The notes below the pieces were generated by a model. That model was not told the DNA's origin, searched no databases, and saw nothing but the letters and a program-made list of their open reading frames with translations. The translations under genes were made by a program, and so were the position numbers. Of a stretch of DNA of 64,000 nucleotides, positions 22,376 through 33,509 are shown in pieces. Position 1 is the first letter of the stretch, and each line of letters begins with the position of its first letter. The stretch comes from Leptobrachium leishanense (lineage: Eukaryota > Chordata > Amphibia > Anura > Megophryidae): positions 162,645,049 through 162,709,048 of the forward strand of contig CM019067.1 in the NCBI GenBank assembly GCA_009667805.1. The letters run 5' to 3'.

Positions 22376-23195
22376 GTTTGAGTTATAATATCAGCTTTCA
22401 AGCCCTTTTTTATGATAATTGAACAATTTTTAATTCTGGGACGGTAGGGAAAGAAATTTTTACAGTAAAAACATTTTAATTAGATGACGTTTTTATGGTT
22501 CCTAAAGTATATGTCTAGGGAGATAATAAATAGTAAATAGGGTGTATTTGTCCCATAAACCATGTCAATCACATTGGTACTGCTCCTCTATATTTTGCTT
22601 CTTGTACATTCCGTAATAACTTTTTATTTATCGTTAGTAGTGTGCATCCTATATATTGGTGTTTGCAAACATTTTTGGAGACCAAATAACAAATGTCCCA
22701 GTCAGTGCAGGTGAAATACTTATAGGGAAACACACATTCACATACTGATCTCCCTGCAGCAAGCATCTTAAGAACACTCCAGGGAAACACACAGAGCAGG
22801 ATCTATTCACACACTGATCTCCCTGCAGCAAGCATCTTAAGAACACTCCAGGTATCCAGTTTTCAACATTATGGCCACCAGCGCACTCCACAATATGCTA
22901 TCCTCGCAATTGTATTTTGTATCTGCATTTCTTAATTTTTGGCTGATTTTATTTTCTAAAAATCCCACTTTTTTCGAATTTTAACCTGTGCCCCCCCTTT
23001 CCCCCTCCCCCCATTTCAAATGCCTCTGATGCCTAACACTTACCTGAACTCATTTCGTCTTCACACAGGGAAACACACAGAGCAGGATCCATTCACACAC
23101 TCAGGCGTCCCCCCCCCCCAGGGCCGGCCTCTATTTTCAGGCATCCTTTCCAGCTGTCTACACTTCGTTCTCTAATCCAGGCTTCTAACTCCCAG
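22376..23195. other. Unassigned stretch with a short tandem duplication
   Basis: About 22731-22852 contains CTGATCTCCCTGCAGCAAGC twice, 68 bp apart, and part of the unit (GGGAAACACACAGAGCAGGAT) recurs at about 23068. The rest is unrecognised. Confidence 0.55.
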
Positions 23196-23199
23196 GCAA

Positions 23200-23404
23200 C
23201 CATCAATTACTCTCACCTTGCAGTTCTCTCCTCCTGTTTCCAACCCCAACCCTTCTAGAGTGTGAGTTCCTACGGGAATAGGGCCCCATCTCCTCCTGTA
23301 GTCTTTGTCAAATGTTGTTCAATGTATTGTAACCCTGTCTATACTGTGCCTATTGTACAGCACTGCGGAATATGCCGGCGCTTTATAAATAAAGAATAAT
23401 AATA
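23200..23404 (+). mobile_element. L2/Rex-type LINE 3' tail
   Basis: Plus-strand tail: CTCTCCTCCTGTTTCCAACC, TGTAACCCTGTCTATACTGT, GCGCTTTATAAATAAAGAAT, then AATAATA. The same tail as in 21765-22252 (reverse) and at 55.2-55.4 kb. Coding sequence is almost absent. Confidence 0.75.
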
Positions 23405-23583
23405 GGTCTATTCAAAGAAAGGTGAAAACCAGGAGTATTGGCAGGAGAAGAGAACAATCTAGACAAATTGCCTATTTGGAAAGTGAGATAGATTGGAGGA
23501 TTTTTTTCTGGTTTGGCTATTTTGACCTAGAATTTTCACTTTTCCACTCATTCTCCTGAGTTTCACCGTTCTTTGAATAGACC
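23404..23583. mobile_element. GGGTTATTC-family MITE, diverged copy
   Basis: GGTCTATTCAAAGAAAGGTG at the left and CACCGTTCTTTGAATAGACC at the right. The core TTTGGCTATTTTGACCTAGA is shared with 10836-11013. It is inserted directly in the LINE tail AATAATA run. Confidence 0.7.
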
Positions 23584-24190
23584 TGTTAAAGTTGAACAAG
23601 CAGGACCAATTTCACTAGCTGTCATCTATGTGTCATCTATGCGTCTCTGTCTTGAAAGCACTGGTTTTGAGGCAAACCACACTATATTTTTACACATTTT
23701 TCTTACTGAAAGCAGAGAAAGCAGAACATTACAAAACAACAAATATGGACATAATTTCTATTTTTTTTGCAATTAATTTCATAGAATTTTGTTTTGATTG
23801 AAATAAACTGGACCATATTGCCTTAAATAATATTTTATTTTTGTGCTTTATTAGTGTACTGTAAAGTATATTAATTTACATACATTAGCCATTTATCATC
23901 AAGCCTTTTCAATTTTCATAGTATTTGAGTACTTGTACTTGAGTACTTTGAAATGCAAAGTAAGGGTATAAAGAAAAGATTTTAAATAGGGTGATTGCTG
24001 TTCAAGAGCACGTGAACATTTTATTAATGCAATTCTATATTTTTAATTTCTTTTTGCGTAATGCTTGGCGTTGGGGGTACTTAAAATTCTTCAATTCTTT
24101 TCTTTATTCTTCAAATTGAATAAATGTGACTTTAAAATCATATTATTTAAAAAAAATCATATTTTCATTGCATATGTATATGTGTAAGGA
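23584..24190. other. Unrecognised AT-rich stretch
   Basis: No recognised element, RNA gene or coding signal. Confidence 0.5.
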
Positions 24191-24206
24191 GGCTATTGGC
24201 ATTTTT

Positions 24207-25634
24207 TTTTAATCTTATTTTTATTTTTAAAGTTTTTATTTTTCACGCAAGAATAATGGACCAACTGGCAAAGCAGGCCTCGCAGGGCCAAATAGGCATC
24301 ATAAACACATAAAGCGTAAAGAGGGGGAGGGTTCTCACAGGGAAACATCAGTGTCTCAAGTAGCAGAGGGGGGGGAAGGGGGGAACACAATCAAAATAAG
24401 CCCCGGTCGTGGAACTATAGCAAAAGAGTCTTCAGTGTCCCGAAATAATGGGGTCATAAAAAAAATATATATGACAGAAGGGCATCGTAACTACGCTATA
24501 GAAAAAAAGTCCTCGGAGACAGCATATAAAACACTAAAATCAAAACACAGCAAGGGGGGGAAATCAAAATAAGAGTCATCGGGGTAGAAGGAAATGTTTG
24601 CATGAGGAGGGACAGGTCGTCTAGAAAATAAAAGATTAAAGAACAGCTTGTGTCGAATGGGAAGGCCGCGTGGGCAGATCCATAATATCGAGGTTTTACA
24701 TGGACGGTGCGGCATGTATCAAACCACCGGACCAATTCCCCCACATCACGGGGCTCAGCGAGGCGCTTCAGCCCGCAAATAGACCGCCTACCGGAGATCT
24801 GTCGTGGGCTCAGCAGGATTACCCCATGAGTCTCCTCCGGACACATCTCTTCGCTGTCCCACTGCTTCAGGAGCGTTGCCTTGGAAGCAGCACCGCTGCA
24901 GCCCATAGAGGTTCCATCCGCCGGGTTCACTCCATCCGAGGCCACACTCCATCGACCAACCTCTATCGCCGCCAACAGTTGTCACTCCGTACCGCGTGCA
25001 ACCAGCCCTCGCGGCTCTCCATCCTCCACCGCAGGAAGATCCTCCATGCGGCCGCCAGGGGAATCACTCCCTGAACCGCTCCAGCCGAAGCCTCTGGTCA
25101 CAGCTCTATCCCCAGCATGGCCATCAGTCGGCACCATGTACCCCACGTAAGCGGGGCCTCATCGCCTCCAGGCAGCTGGTCCAAGCAGACCTCAAGACCA
25201 TCCAGCATGGCTCCCAGGTTCTCGGCGGAAGATGGATGAGTCTGCTGCCACCTGTTCTCGCCCTCCTCCACCTTCTCCACTATAGGGTCAGCCGCCGCAA
25301 GATGGGGGCCCTCCATCTCCGTGGCACACAGCATCAGATCACCCAAATATAAAAAAAAAAACAGGGAGCAGACCGGAGCCCAGACCTCAAAATGGCTGAC
25401 AACAGGCCATGCCAGGCGGGGAACAGAGGCCTTTTCTCAGCTTGTCTCAGCGTGTCTCCGGAGGGGAGGGTCAGAACGAGCTCCGGAGTTTGCCACCCGA
25501 TGGCCAGCCCGGCAGGGGTACGCAATAGAGGGAAGCCACAGGGAAATACAGAAAAAAATCCCCTTTTTTCAGCCAATTCCTGCGGAGCTCACACGAAGCA
25601 CAACTTGTCCCCTGCCTGGCCAGTCACGCCCCCC
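24207..25634 (-). mobile_element. Internally deleted L1-like element with 15-bp TSD
   Basis: The target duplication GCTATTGGCATTTTT is present at 24192-24206 and 25635-25649, exactly. In element (minus) orientation the left side ends in AAAATAAAAACTTTAAAAAT and an A-rich tail, and the right side starts GGGGGGCGTGACTGGCCAGG, a GC-rich leader. The duplication reads AAAAATGCC in element orientation, as expected for TT/AAAA cleavage by an L1 endonuclease. Only about 1.4 kb lies between. RT and endonuclease are absent, so a leader is joined to a 3' end. The 82-codon frame at 25098-25346 lies in the leader and has no recognised domain. Confidence 0.75.
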
Positions 25635-25649
25635 GCTATTGGCATTTTT

Positions 25650-25881
25650 GACAATATTGTATATCATCCTAAAAATGCAGTCAACAAGTGTGCATACAGC
25701 ATAGATGCAGCAAAAACAGTTAAAGGAAGCATATGTACCATAAAGAACTTTGCAAGTCTAGAAAGCTAGCTCATAAACATTTTCTGGATGCTAAATCACA
25801 TTAGTGAAGATTGAACAACACAAATTATTGATAAATGGAGGAGGATGGGGGAGGACTGACAAAAGTTTTATAAAAATACAA
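25650..25881. other. Short unassigned stretch
   Basis: No recognised feature. Confidence 0.5.
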
Positions 25882-26225
25882 TTAACTCCTTCTCTACCCA
25901 AATTGCATATAACCATGATCAAAAGCACCTGCAGGAGCCTCAAGATTGAGTATATTCGATTTGGTCTTATCCTGGAAAAATGCAAAGGAAATTTGTTTAT
26001 CGCAAACAAAATTAGTTTGCAAATGGGATCCAGAATGTGCCCCTAAAATTTCAACACATTGGACTATACAGAAAATGTCTTGAAATTGTTCGAGGTCCAA
26101 TTTTTACTTCAAGCAAAACAGAGCCCAAGCTGTAATGCATATGTAGTAGTGGTTTTTGGCCAGCAGGGGGATTCCTGGATTTTGCCAGTGGTTTCGTGGA
26201 AATCACTTCATAGTGAAGGGGTTAA
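25882..26225. mobile_element. piggyBac-type MITE
   Basis: TTAACTCCTTCTCTACCC at 25882 and ACTTCATAGTGAAGGGGTTAA ending 26225. TTAA flanks both ends. The interior has GAAATTTGTTTATCGCAAAC and GGCCAGCAGGGGG, matching the layout of the 5115-5587 copy. Confidence 0.68.
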
Positions 26226-27078
26226 ACATTATTCAGCCCAATCAGACACTATATCACCTGAAAAACAGCTAACGCTGAAGGAAAAGAAAAGGTAACTGGA
26301 TATTTTTTAGATTAAATTGTGATTTCCATATTATTTCCTCATTGGAGGCTGGTAACAAAGAATTATTATTGCGTCTACGGAGTAAAATAATAAAATGAAC
26401 TACGTGTATACAGTATATCTAGCAGTTCAAGAAATGAGAAAGAAAGAAAAAAAACAGGGATCGCAGTTTGTTGAATTTACCTTTTGAAGGTAATGTTAAT
26501 GTGAAATATAATATTACATACAGATATGCAAGCTGGCATTTTCTGTGAGATTTCTCTTTTGTACAATAAGCAGAGGGCATTCTTCTCCCTGCTGCTATAT
26601 TACGTGTACAGAAACACTATAAACCTACATGGCACTTTATTTCACGAGCAAGATAGGGTAAGAAGCAGGTGTGTGACTGTAAAAACTAAAGCTTTTAAAA
26701 TTGTAGCCCGTTCCATTCTTTGTGCAAGAACGATAATCTGGCCATAATCAAACATGGATAAGTATCTGTAATTATTGCTCGTATATGGGTTTATTTTTTT
26801 CTCGATTCAAAGAGATTCATAAAACTTCCAAAGCAGCTGTGCTCATTTGAAAACCTAATTTTGTCTAAACATCTGCTTATTAGAATTTCTGTTATGCTGA
26901 CACCCATATTGTTGGAAACAGGTTATAGATTCTACATCATTTCTTACTTTGATTGTTGTCAGATAATCACAGATGAACAAACGCATATAACTCTGCAATA
27001 TTTGCCTTCTAATGAACTGAAGAGTTTAGTATTTACATTTTCCTAGATAATATCTATCTACATATATCTATCTAAATA
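26226..27078. other. Unrecognised AT-rich stretch
   Basis: No recognised element or exon. Confidence 0.5.
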
Positions 27079-27200
27079 TACAGGGTGTCCATAAAGTCTC
27101 TTTACAATTTCAAAAATTTATTACAAAGTCAAATGAAAAGACAAATACGAGAAAATTATTACAAAATGAGACGTACTGTACATATTTTTTTTTGCCTCAT

Positions 27201-28520
27201 TTAATACACCTCTATATGGTCACCATTAGTTGCACGAAACACATCAAGACGGTACTCAATTTTTTGCCATGTTCGCTGTAGCATACCCTCATCAATGATG
27301 GCAATGGCATCAGTGATCCTCGGCTTTAGATTAGTGATGTCCCATACCTTTGTTTGATACACAATGGGCATCATTACAGTTATTGTGCTAAAATGGGAAC
27401 GCAAAGGAGAAAAACCTGCGCCTACAGGTTTCTCCTTTGCTCCCCCGTTTTAGCGTGAAATTATGGTGGAGGCGCTAAAAAAGCTGCCTGCATTGTAATC
27501 GGGTGCTAAGCGCCGCCACAAACATCCATTGAGGCAGACGCTGCCGGTCACATGACCTGCCAGATCTCGCCTCATGAGATCTGGCAGGTCAGCGTAGTGA
27601 TCCGCAGAGAGAGACTGGGGTCTTTTTTCCCCCGTCTCTCCCTGCTCCCAGTGGACAGAGGAGGCGGTTGGAGCCGCCGTCCTCGCCGTGGGATTAGAGG
27701 TGAATATCTGATTTTTTGGGCGGGAGTTTCTGGCTGGTGCTGACAGATTCTGTAGCAGCGGAATCCGTTAGCACCAGGTCCTGGCTGTGGTTAACTTTTG
27801 TGTAACTGCAGCTGGACGGTAATTAGCGTTAGTATGTTGTTAATATACTAACGCTAATTAACTCTTTGCGCTCCTCATGTTAAGTATAGGGAGCGCAAAG
27901 TTCAGTAACCTCATGGTGAAAAGTGCAAGATACCAATTGCTAACAGGTTTTTTTAACACATTAGCGATTGATTGTAATATGGTGCGCCTGCGCCCACACT
28001 GGGGCCAACGGTAACACTCACTTTGGTGAGCGCTAACGTTAACACCAAGAATGTAATGGTGCACGATATCTTTAACATAAGCCCATAGAAAGAAGTCAAG
28101 GGTAGTGATATCTGGTGAACGAGATGGCCAGGGAATTGGGCCACCCCTTCCAATCCTCCAGTCTGGAAATGTTTAATTTAGGAACCTATGAACTCTGTTT
28201 ATCATTTGGCTCGAGTGCCTGTAACGATTACACTTTGTAAGTGTACAATCGCAAGTTTTTGTGTAGGACTTTCTGCACTGTTGAATGTGATAGCTCTAAC
28301 TGTCTGGCAGTAGTACAGAAAGACTTTCTTACATGATCTATGTTTTCCTCAGATGTTCTTGGTCGTCCACTCCTCCCTTTATCGCACACTGTCCTTGACT
28401 CCATAAATTTCGTGTGCCATGCACGAATTTGGTGGATCTCCATACTTAGTTCTGAAGTTTCGCTGAGTCTGCAGATCTGATTAGGTTTCAATAAACTATG
28501 ATAACCTTGATATCCACTGA
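27201..28520 (-). pseudogene. mariner-type transposase remnant
   Basis: Pieces of a Tc1/mariner-superfamily DDE transposase. N-terminal DNA-binding part at about 28460-28228: QIRAWHTKFMESRTVCDKGR and SGRPRTSEENIDHVRK, then STVQKVLHKNLRLYTYKV, the paired helix-turn-helix with the GRPR linker. A large deletion removes the first two catalytic Asp regions. The frame resumes near 28150 as GRGGPIPWPSRSPDITTLDF and FLWAYVKDI, is interrupted by the MITE, and continues VYQTKVWDITNLKPRITDAI to the stop near 27201. The copy is inactive. Confidence 0.88.
27363..28061. mobile_element. GGGCCC-family MITE inserted in the mariner
   Basis: CAC occurs on both sides (27360-27362 and 28062-28064), and removing one copy restores the transposase frame across YVKDI/VYQTK. 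The ends carry CATCATTACAG and TGTAATGGTG. The interior contains TAACGCTAATTA palindromes and CTCATGTTAAGTATAGGGAG followed by CGCAAAG, the core shared with elements at 12.8, 13.6, 21.5 and 51.1 kb. Confidence 0.8.
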
Positions 28521-28610
28521 GTACATAGAACAAATCTGATGAACATATCTCATCAATTGCCTTTGTAATAAATTTTTGAAATTGTAAAGAGACTATATGG
28601 ACACCCTGTA

Positions 28611-29709
28611 TACTTAACTTACAAATGTTCTTATTGAACTCTAACATATTTATCTTTGCTGAAGTGTATATAATGGGGTCAGACGCTTCAGTTATTTAAT
28701 TAGAAAAAATTGCTAGTAATTTTAAAGGTAAAATTCATCTGAGTAGTTTACCAAAAATTCTACACAACATTGCAAATTTATCCCCAGCCATCGATTTTAC
28801 AGGCAACATTAATTTGTTTTTATTAAAGAGCTGAATTATTCTTCCACGGGTGATTTTGAAACATCATTTGAAATATTCATATAGATAGATCATTTCAGGA
28901 GAATTATGAAATAAACATGAACACAGTAAGAAAAATCCAATAGCCTTTATACAAAAACATTTATTGACACTCTTGTAAAGGGGCATTTCAGTGCTTTTTT
29001 GTACTTTCCCTGAATAAACTAAGCACGTTCTCAATAATAAGCATATTAATATGCTCTCTTTATCATCTTCCAATACCGGATTCAGTGGGAGTACAGGTAT
29101 CAGGGCCTGGAGACCTTTTGGAACTAGCTTTACCCAATGGTGTCATTCCTGCATTGAAAGCCACTTGATTGGCTGGAGCATTCCCTTGAAGTCACAGGAC
29201 ATGCTGAGTTGAAAACATCATATCCTTCAGAGTCAGAGGGAGACCAGAGATGGATTTACTGGAGCTTTTAAAGAAGACTAAACGGTTGAAATGGGAAGTG
29301 GGCATGCATAGGGGATCAAGAGGTGTTCATGCTCCTTCATTTACTCAACCTCCTATTTTAGCTCTATAGAATCCATTTAAAGCTTTAATTTCTGCACTGA
29401 CTCCTTCTGCATACACTACTATGTGAGTTGCATGGAGCTGCACTGCAAAAGCAGGAGTTTACAAAGACACATAACAGGTTCTATCACCACTACCATCCTC
29501 ACTGACATAACTTTAGTCTAATACAGATTTTATTCCACATGTAATTCCGTCCCCCAGTAATTGAACAATGCATTACTACACTATCTGTATCCTTTAACTA
29601 CACAATCTGCCTATGTAATTTATCTTTCTGTTTCTTGAAATCATGCACACATTGGACTGCTCTACATAATAATAAACCCTAAACTATATAAAAGATCAAA
29701 ATGGAGATA
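28611..29709. other. Unrecognised stretch
   Basis: About 1.1 kb with no recognised element or gene. The middle part (about 29090-29400) is somewhat richer in GC and might be an old repeat, but I cannot name it. Confidence 0.45.
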
Positions 29710-30774
29710 TTAACCCATTCACTGCTGAAGACATGTGGGGAACGTCCTAAGAGTCTCCCGCTGTATGCTGAGGATGTTCCTCACATATCTGTAGCTTAGA
29801 GGGAGCTCCTAGCGATTCTCACCTCTCTCCTCCGGGGTCCAGCGGCGTTCTGACTTCCTCGAAGTCAGATGCTCCTTTGAGACCACTCCTGGCATAATGA
29901 TATAATTTTCAGGTGGCCACCCTGCAAAGCTGGAAGATTGTCTGAAAGGGGCAGTCCTTTTGGATCCCTCTCCCTCCCGATTGGGAGGAGGTAAGGGGTA
30001 AAGCCAGACATTGCTGAAAAGGGGAGAGTCTCCCCTTTCCTGCGATGCCTGACATTAATACTTGAGGTGCAGGTCCACGATCCGGCGTCATTTGGTGCTG
30101 AATCGTGGCCTATTTCCGGTGGGGGCAGCCATCTTAGATGGCAGCTCCACCTCCGGGTCCCCCCTCATCTGATGTCATCGCACATGGCGCGATGATGTCA
30201 GTTAGCTGTGGAAATCCTATGGTGGAGATAGGGGGTTCCTTTGAAGCCTCATATCTCCTGATTGGTTGCAGCTAGATGGGTCAGAGTATGCATTTCCAGT
30301 GATACCAAATGTGACCATGTTCAGAGTAGTAAAAAAATAAAAATAAAAAATAAATACCATTTCAATTATAACGTTAACAATGCTGCTGCACTAACATTTT
30401 TGTTCTATGGGGTGGGTTTAGCTAAAAATCACGTAATCCCCACGCCAAAAAGGTGACGAATTCCCATTTCTAATTCGTTTTAACAAGCATACCCCATAGA
30501 ATATATAACCGCAAAGGCTCGGATGATAAAATGTGAAAGCAATCACTTTACACAATGTAGATGATTGAAAGTTCAAATTTTATTGCACTTTTTGTTATAA
30601 TATTCAGGTAGGGCATGACAAATACATATAATAAGAATATATTATGAACCTGCCAAGTCTGACGGAAAAATGTAATAATATGTCTCGGTCGTTTAATGAA
30701 ACGTGACTTCAAATCGCGTTTAAACATGATGAGCAAAAATGATAAAAAAATTAGCTCAGCAGTGAAGCAGTTAA
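29710..30774. mobile_element. piggyBac-type MITE, large form
   Basis: TTAACCCATTCACTGCTGAAG at 29710 and TCAGCAGTGAAGCAGTTAA ending 30774, with TTAA at both edges. It has the internal order of the large MITE form in this window: GCAGCCATCTTAGATGGCAG hairpin, GATACCAAATGTGACCATG, an ACAATGCTGCTGCACTAAC block, GTCTGACGGAAAA, and GTTTAAACATGATGAGC. Other copies are at 36.4, 39.9, 44.1, 51.97 and 58.1 kb. Confidence 0.75.
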
Positions 30775-31469
30775 ACAGAGGTCATAGAGCCTGGATCTAC
30801 TGGGAGAAACACTTTGGTTTTTATGCTGTAGAATGCTTTACTGTAAAACCATAAGGTGATCACACGTGGAGAAGAGCATGAAAAGCCATTTGATTCTGGT
30901 AGGAATTGGGATTTATGGGTGAAGTAAAAAGCTTGATCCAACTTCCTTATTTATCTGCCACCTTGTGCATCTACTCAACTTTACCTCCAAACTTGAAGCA
31001 CATGTTTACACCAAATTACCTGTTTACGTGTCTCATTGGTATGTTTTTACTCTACTGAAAATGGAAATAATTAAAGTCCTTAATGATTCCCTGATAAATC
31101 TAATGGATACTACTCTTCTTCCCAACTGTTGACAATGGATTTGCTTACACTCCCCATTTTTTCTGTTTAAAGTGCTTGTTCGTACATTATTGTACTGTAT
31201 CTCACACCTTCTCAATGTTGATATGGCCACTTTGTGATTTAGAACTTTCAACCAGAGCAATTATTTTGGCTTCTGTCTATAGAGCATTGTCCATATACAA
31301 GAAGTAATGTAGTACAGTCTGCATGGCAACTTCCATTCTACAATCTATTAGAAAAAAAAGCAGCTGCAAGTATTAATACATGCAAGTCAGGAGGAGAAAA
31401 TCTAAGTAAGGAAAGCACACAAACATACAAAATGTAAAAGGAAAGTAGAGTAATTACATTATTATCAAA
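30775..31469. other. Unrecognised stretch left of the Helitron
   Basis: No element ends, RNA gene or exon recognised. The last host base before the Helitron is A at 31469. Confidence 0.5.
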
Positions 31470-31482
31470 CTAGTTGTAAAGC

Positions 31483-31497
31483 CTGCCCAGAGGGCAG
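31483..31497 (-). other. Helitron 3' terminal hairpin
   Basis: CTGCCC, a three-base loop, then GGGCAG: a perfect 6-bp stem 9 nt upstream of the terminal CTAG on the minus strand. In Helitrons this structure marks the transposition terminus. Confidence 0.85.
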
Positions 31498-31503
31498 TCT
31501 ATT

Positions 31504-33150
31504 GTGGATATACTGCCCCTGCTCATGTATACTGCCCCAGCACGTGGATATTGCCCCAGCACGTGGATACTGCCCCAGCACGTGGATACTGCCCCAGAAC
31601 GTGGATACTGCCCCAGCAGGTGGATACTGCCCCAGCACGTGGATATTGCCCCAGCACGTGGATATTGCCCCAGCACGTGGATATTGCCGCAGCACGTGGA
31701 TACTGCCCCAGCACGTGGATACTGCCCCAGCACGTGGATATTGCCCCAGCACGTGGATATTGCCCCAGCACGTGGATATTGCCGCAGCACGTGGATACTG
31801 CCCCAGCACGTGGATATTGCCCCAGCACGTGGATATTGCCCCAGCACGTGGATATTGCCCCAGAACGTGGATACTGCCCCAGCACGTGGATACTGCCCCA
31901 GCACGTGGATACTGCCCCAGAACGTGGATACTGCCCCAGCAGGTGGATACTGCCCCAGCACGTGGATACTGCCCCAGCACGTGGATATTGCCCCTGCTCA
32001 TGTATACTGCCCCAGCTCGTGGATACTGCCCCTGCTCATGTATACTGCCCCAGCTCGTGGATACTGCCCCAGCACGTGGATATTGCCCCAGCACGTGGAT
32101 ACTGCCCCAGCACGTGGATACTGCCCCAGAACGTGGATACTGCCCCAGCAGGTGGATACTGCCCCAGCACGTGGATATTGCCCCAGCACGTGGATATTGC
32201 CCCAGCACGTGGATATTGCCGCAGCACGTGGATACTGCCCCAGCACGTGGATACTGCCCCAGCACGTGGATATTGCCCCAGCACGTGGATATTGCCCCAG
32301 CACGTGGATATTGCCGCAGCACGTGGATATTGCCCCAGCACGTGGATATTGCCCCAGAACGTGGATACTGCCCCAGCACGTGGATACTGCCCCAGCACGT
32401 GGATACTGCCCCAGCACGTGGATACTGCCCCAGCACGTGGATATTGCCCCAGCACGTGGATACTGCCCCAGAACGTGGATACTGCCCCAGCAGGTGGATA
32501 CTGCCCCAGCACGTGGATACTGCCCCAGCACGTGGATATTGCCCCAGCACGTGGATATTGCCCCAGAACGTGGATACTGCCCCAGCACGTGGATACTGCC
32601 CCAGCACGTGGATACTGCCCCAGCACGTGGATACTGCCCCAGCACGTGGATATTGCCCCAGCACGTGGATACTGCCCCAGAACGTGGATACTGCCCCAGC
32701 AGGTGGATACTGCCCCAGCACGTGGATACTGCCCCAGCACGTGGATATTGCCCCAGCACGTGGATATTGCCGCAGCACGTGGATACTGCCCCAGCACGTG
32801 GATACTGCCCCAGCACGTGGATATTGCCCCAGCACGTGGATATTGCCGCAGCACGTGGATACTGCCCCAGCACGTGGATACTGCCCCAGCACGTGGATAT
32901 TGCCCCAGCACGTGGATACTGCCCCAGCACGTGGATACTGCCCCAGCTCGTGGATACTGCCCCTGCACGTGGATATTGCCCCAGCACGTGGATATTGCCC
33001 CAGCACGTGGATACTGCCCCAGCACGTGGATACTGCCCCAGCTCGTGGATACTGCCCCTGCACGTGGATATTGCCCCAGCACGTGGATACTGCCCCAGCA
33101 CGTGGATACTGCCCCAGCACGTGGATACTGCCCCAGCACGTGGATACTGC
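31504..33150. repeat. 19-bp minisatellite, about 87 units
   Basis: The unit TACTGCCCCAGCACGTGGA repeats head to tail for about 1.65 kb. Main variants: ATT for ACT, CCGCAG for CCCCAG, CAGAACG, CAGCAGG, and CTGCTCATGTA. Because 19 is not a multiple of 3 and the 57-bp frame cycle has no stop, frames of 600 or more codons open on both strands. They are by-products, not genes. Most units contain the palindrome CACGTG. Confidence 0.95.
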
Positions 33151-33274
33151 CCCCCCCCCGCTCGTGGATATGGCCCCCCCGCTCGTGGATATGGCCCCCC
33201 CGCTCGTGGATATGGCCCCCCCGCTCGTGGATATGGCCCCCCCGCTCGTGGATATGGCCCCCCCGCTCGTGGAT
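33151..33274. repeat. 21-bp minisatellite, about 6 units
   Basis: CCCCCCCGCTCGTGGATATGG repeats about six times, abutting the 19-bp array and sharing CTCGTGGATA with its variants, so it probably derives from the same sequence by expansion of the C-run. Confidence 0.92.
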
Positions 33275-33493
33275 ATACTCACCTACATCGGCCCTCCAGC
33301 GATGGCGGTCCCGCGTCCCGCTTCCAGCGTCCTCTCTCGCTCCGTTGGTCGCCGGGATGACGTCACGAAAGCCTTTGACCCCCCGGGGTCAAAGGCTTTC
33401 GTGACGTCATTCCGGCGAACAACGGAGCGAGAGAGGACGCTGGAAGCGGGACCGCCATCGCTGGAGGAGCTAAGGGCCGATGTAGGTGAGTAT
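33274..33493. repeat. Long palindrome P1 with paired TGACGTCA sites
   Basis: Near-perfect 220-bp inverted repeat centred near 33383. Outer arms read ACTCACCTACATCGGCCC and GGGCCGATGTAGGTGAGT, and the centre is TTTGACCCC-CC-GGGGTCAAA. TGACGTCA occurs at 33358-33365 and 33402-33409. It would form a very long hairpin in single-stranded form. Confidence 0.9.
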
Positions 33494-33509
33494 CTGTAGG
33501 CAACATCCC

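Larger units (their letters stand above)
27081..28608 (-). mobile_element. mariner/IS630-type transposon, internally deleted and split
   Basis: Termini CAGGGTGTCCATAAAGTCTC (27081) and GACTATATGGACACCCTG (ending 28608) are inverted repeats, extended by TTTACAATTTCAAAAATTTA. TA flanks both ends (27079-27080 and 28609-28610), the mariner target. The coding strand is minus. A Harbinger-type MITE (27363-28061) is inserted in the coding part. Confidence 0.92.

Noticed and set aside
31504..33150. CRISPR-like array
   Set aside because: Units are contiguous with no unique spacers, and the genome is eukaryotic by all other evidence. It is a minisatellite.
31465..33499. Open frames of 600-665 codons on both strands, looking like repetitive proteins
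   Set aside because: A 19-bp repeat cycles all three frames every 57 bp and contains no stop, so all frames open automatically. No start context, promoter or non-repeat domain supports a gene.
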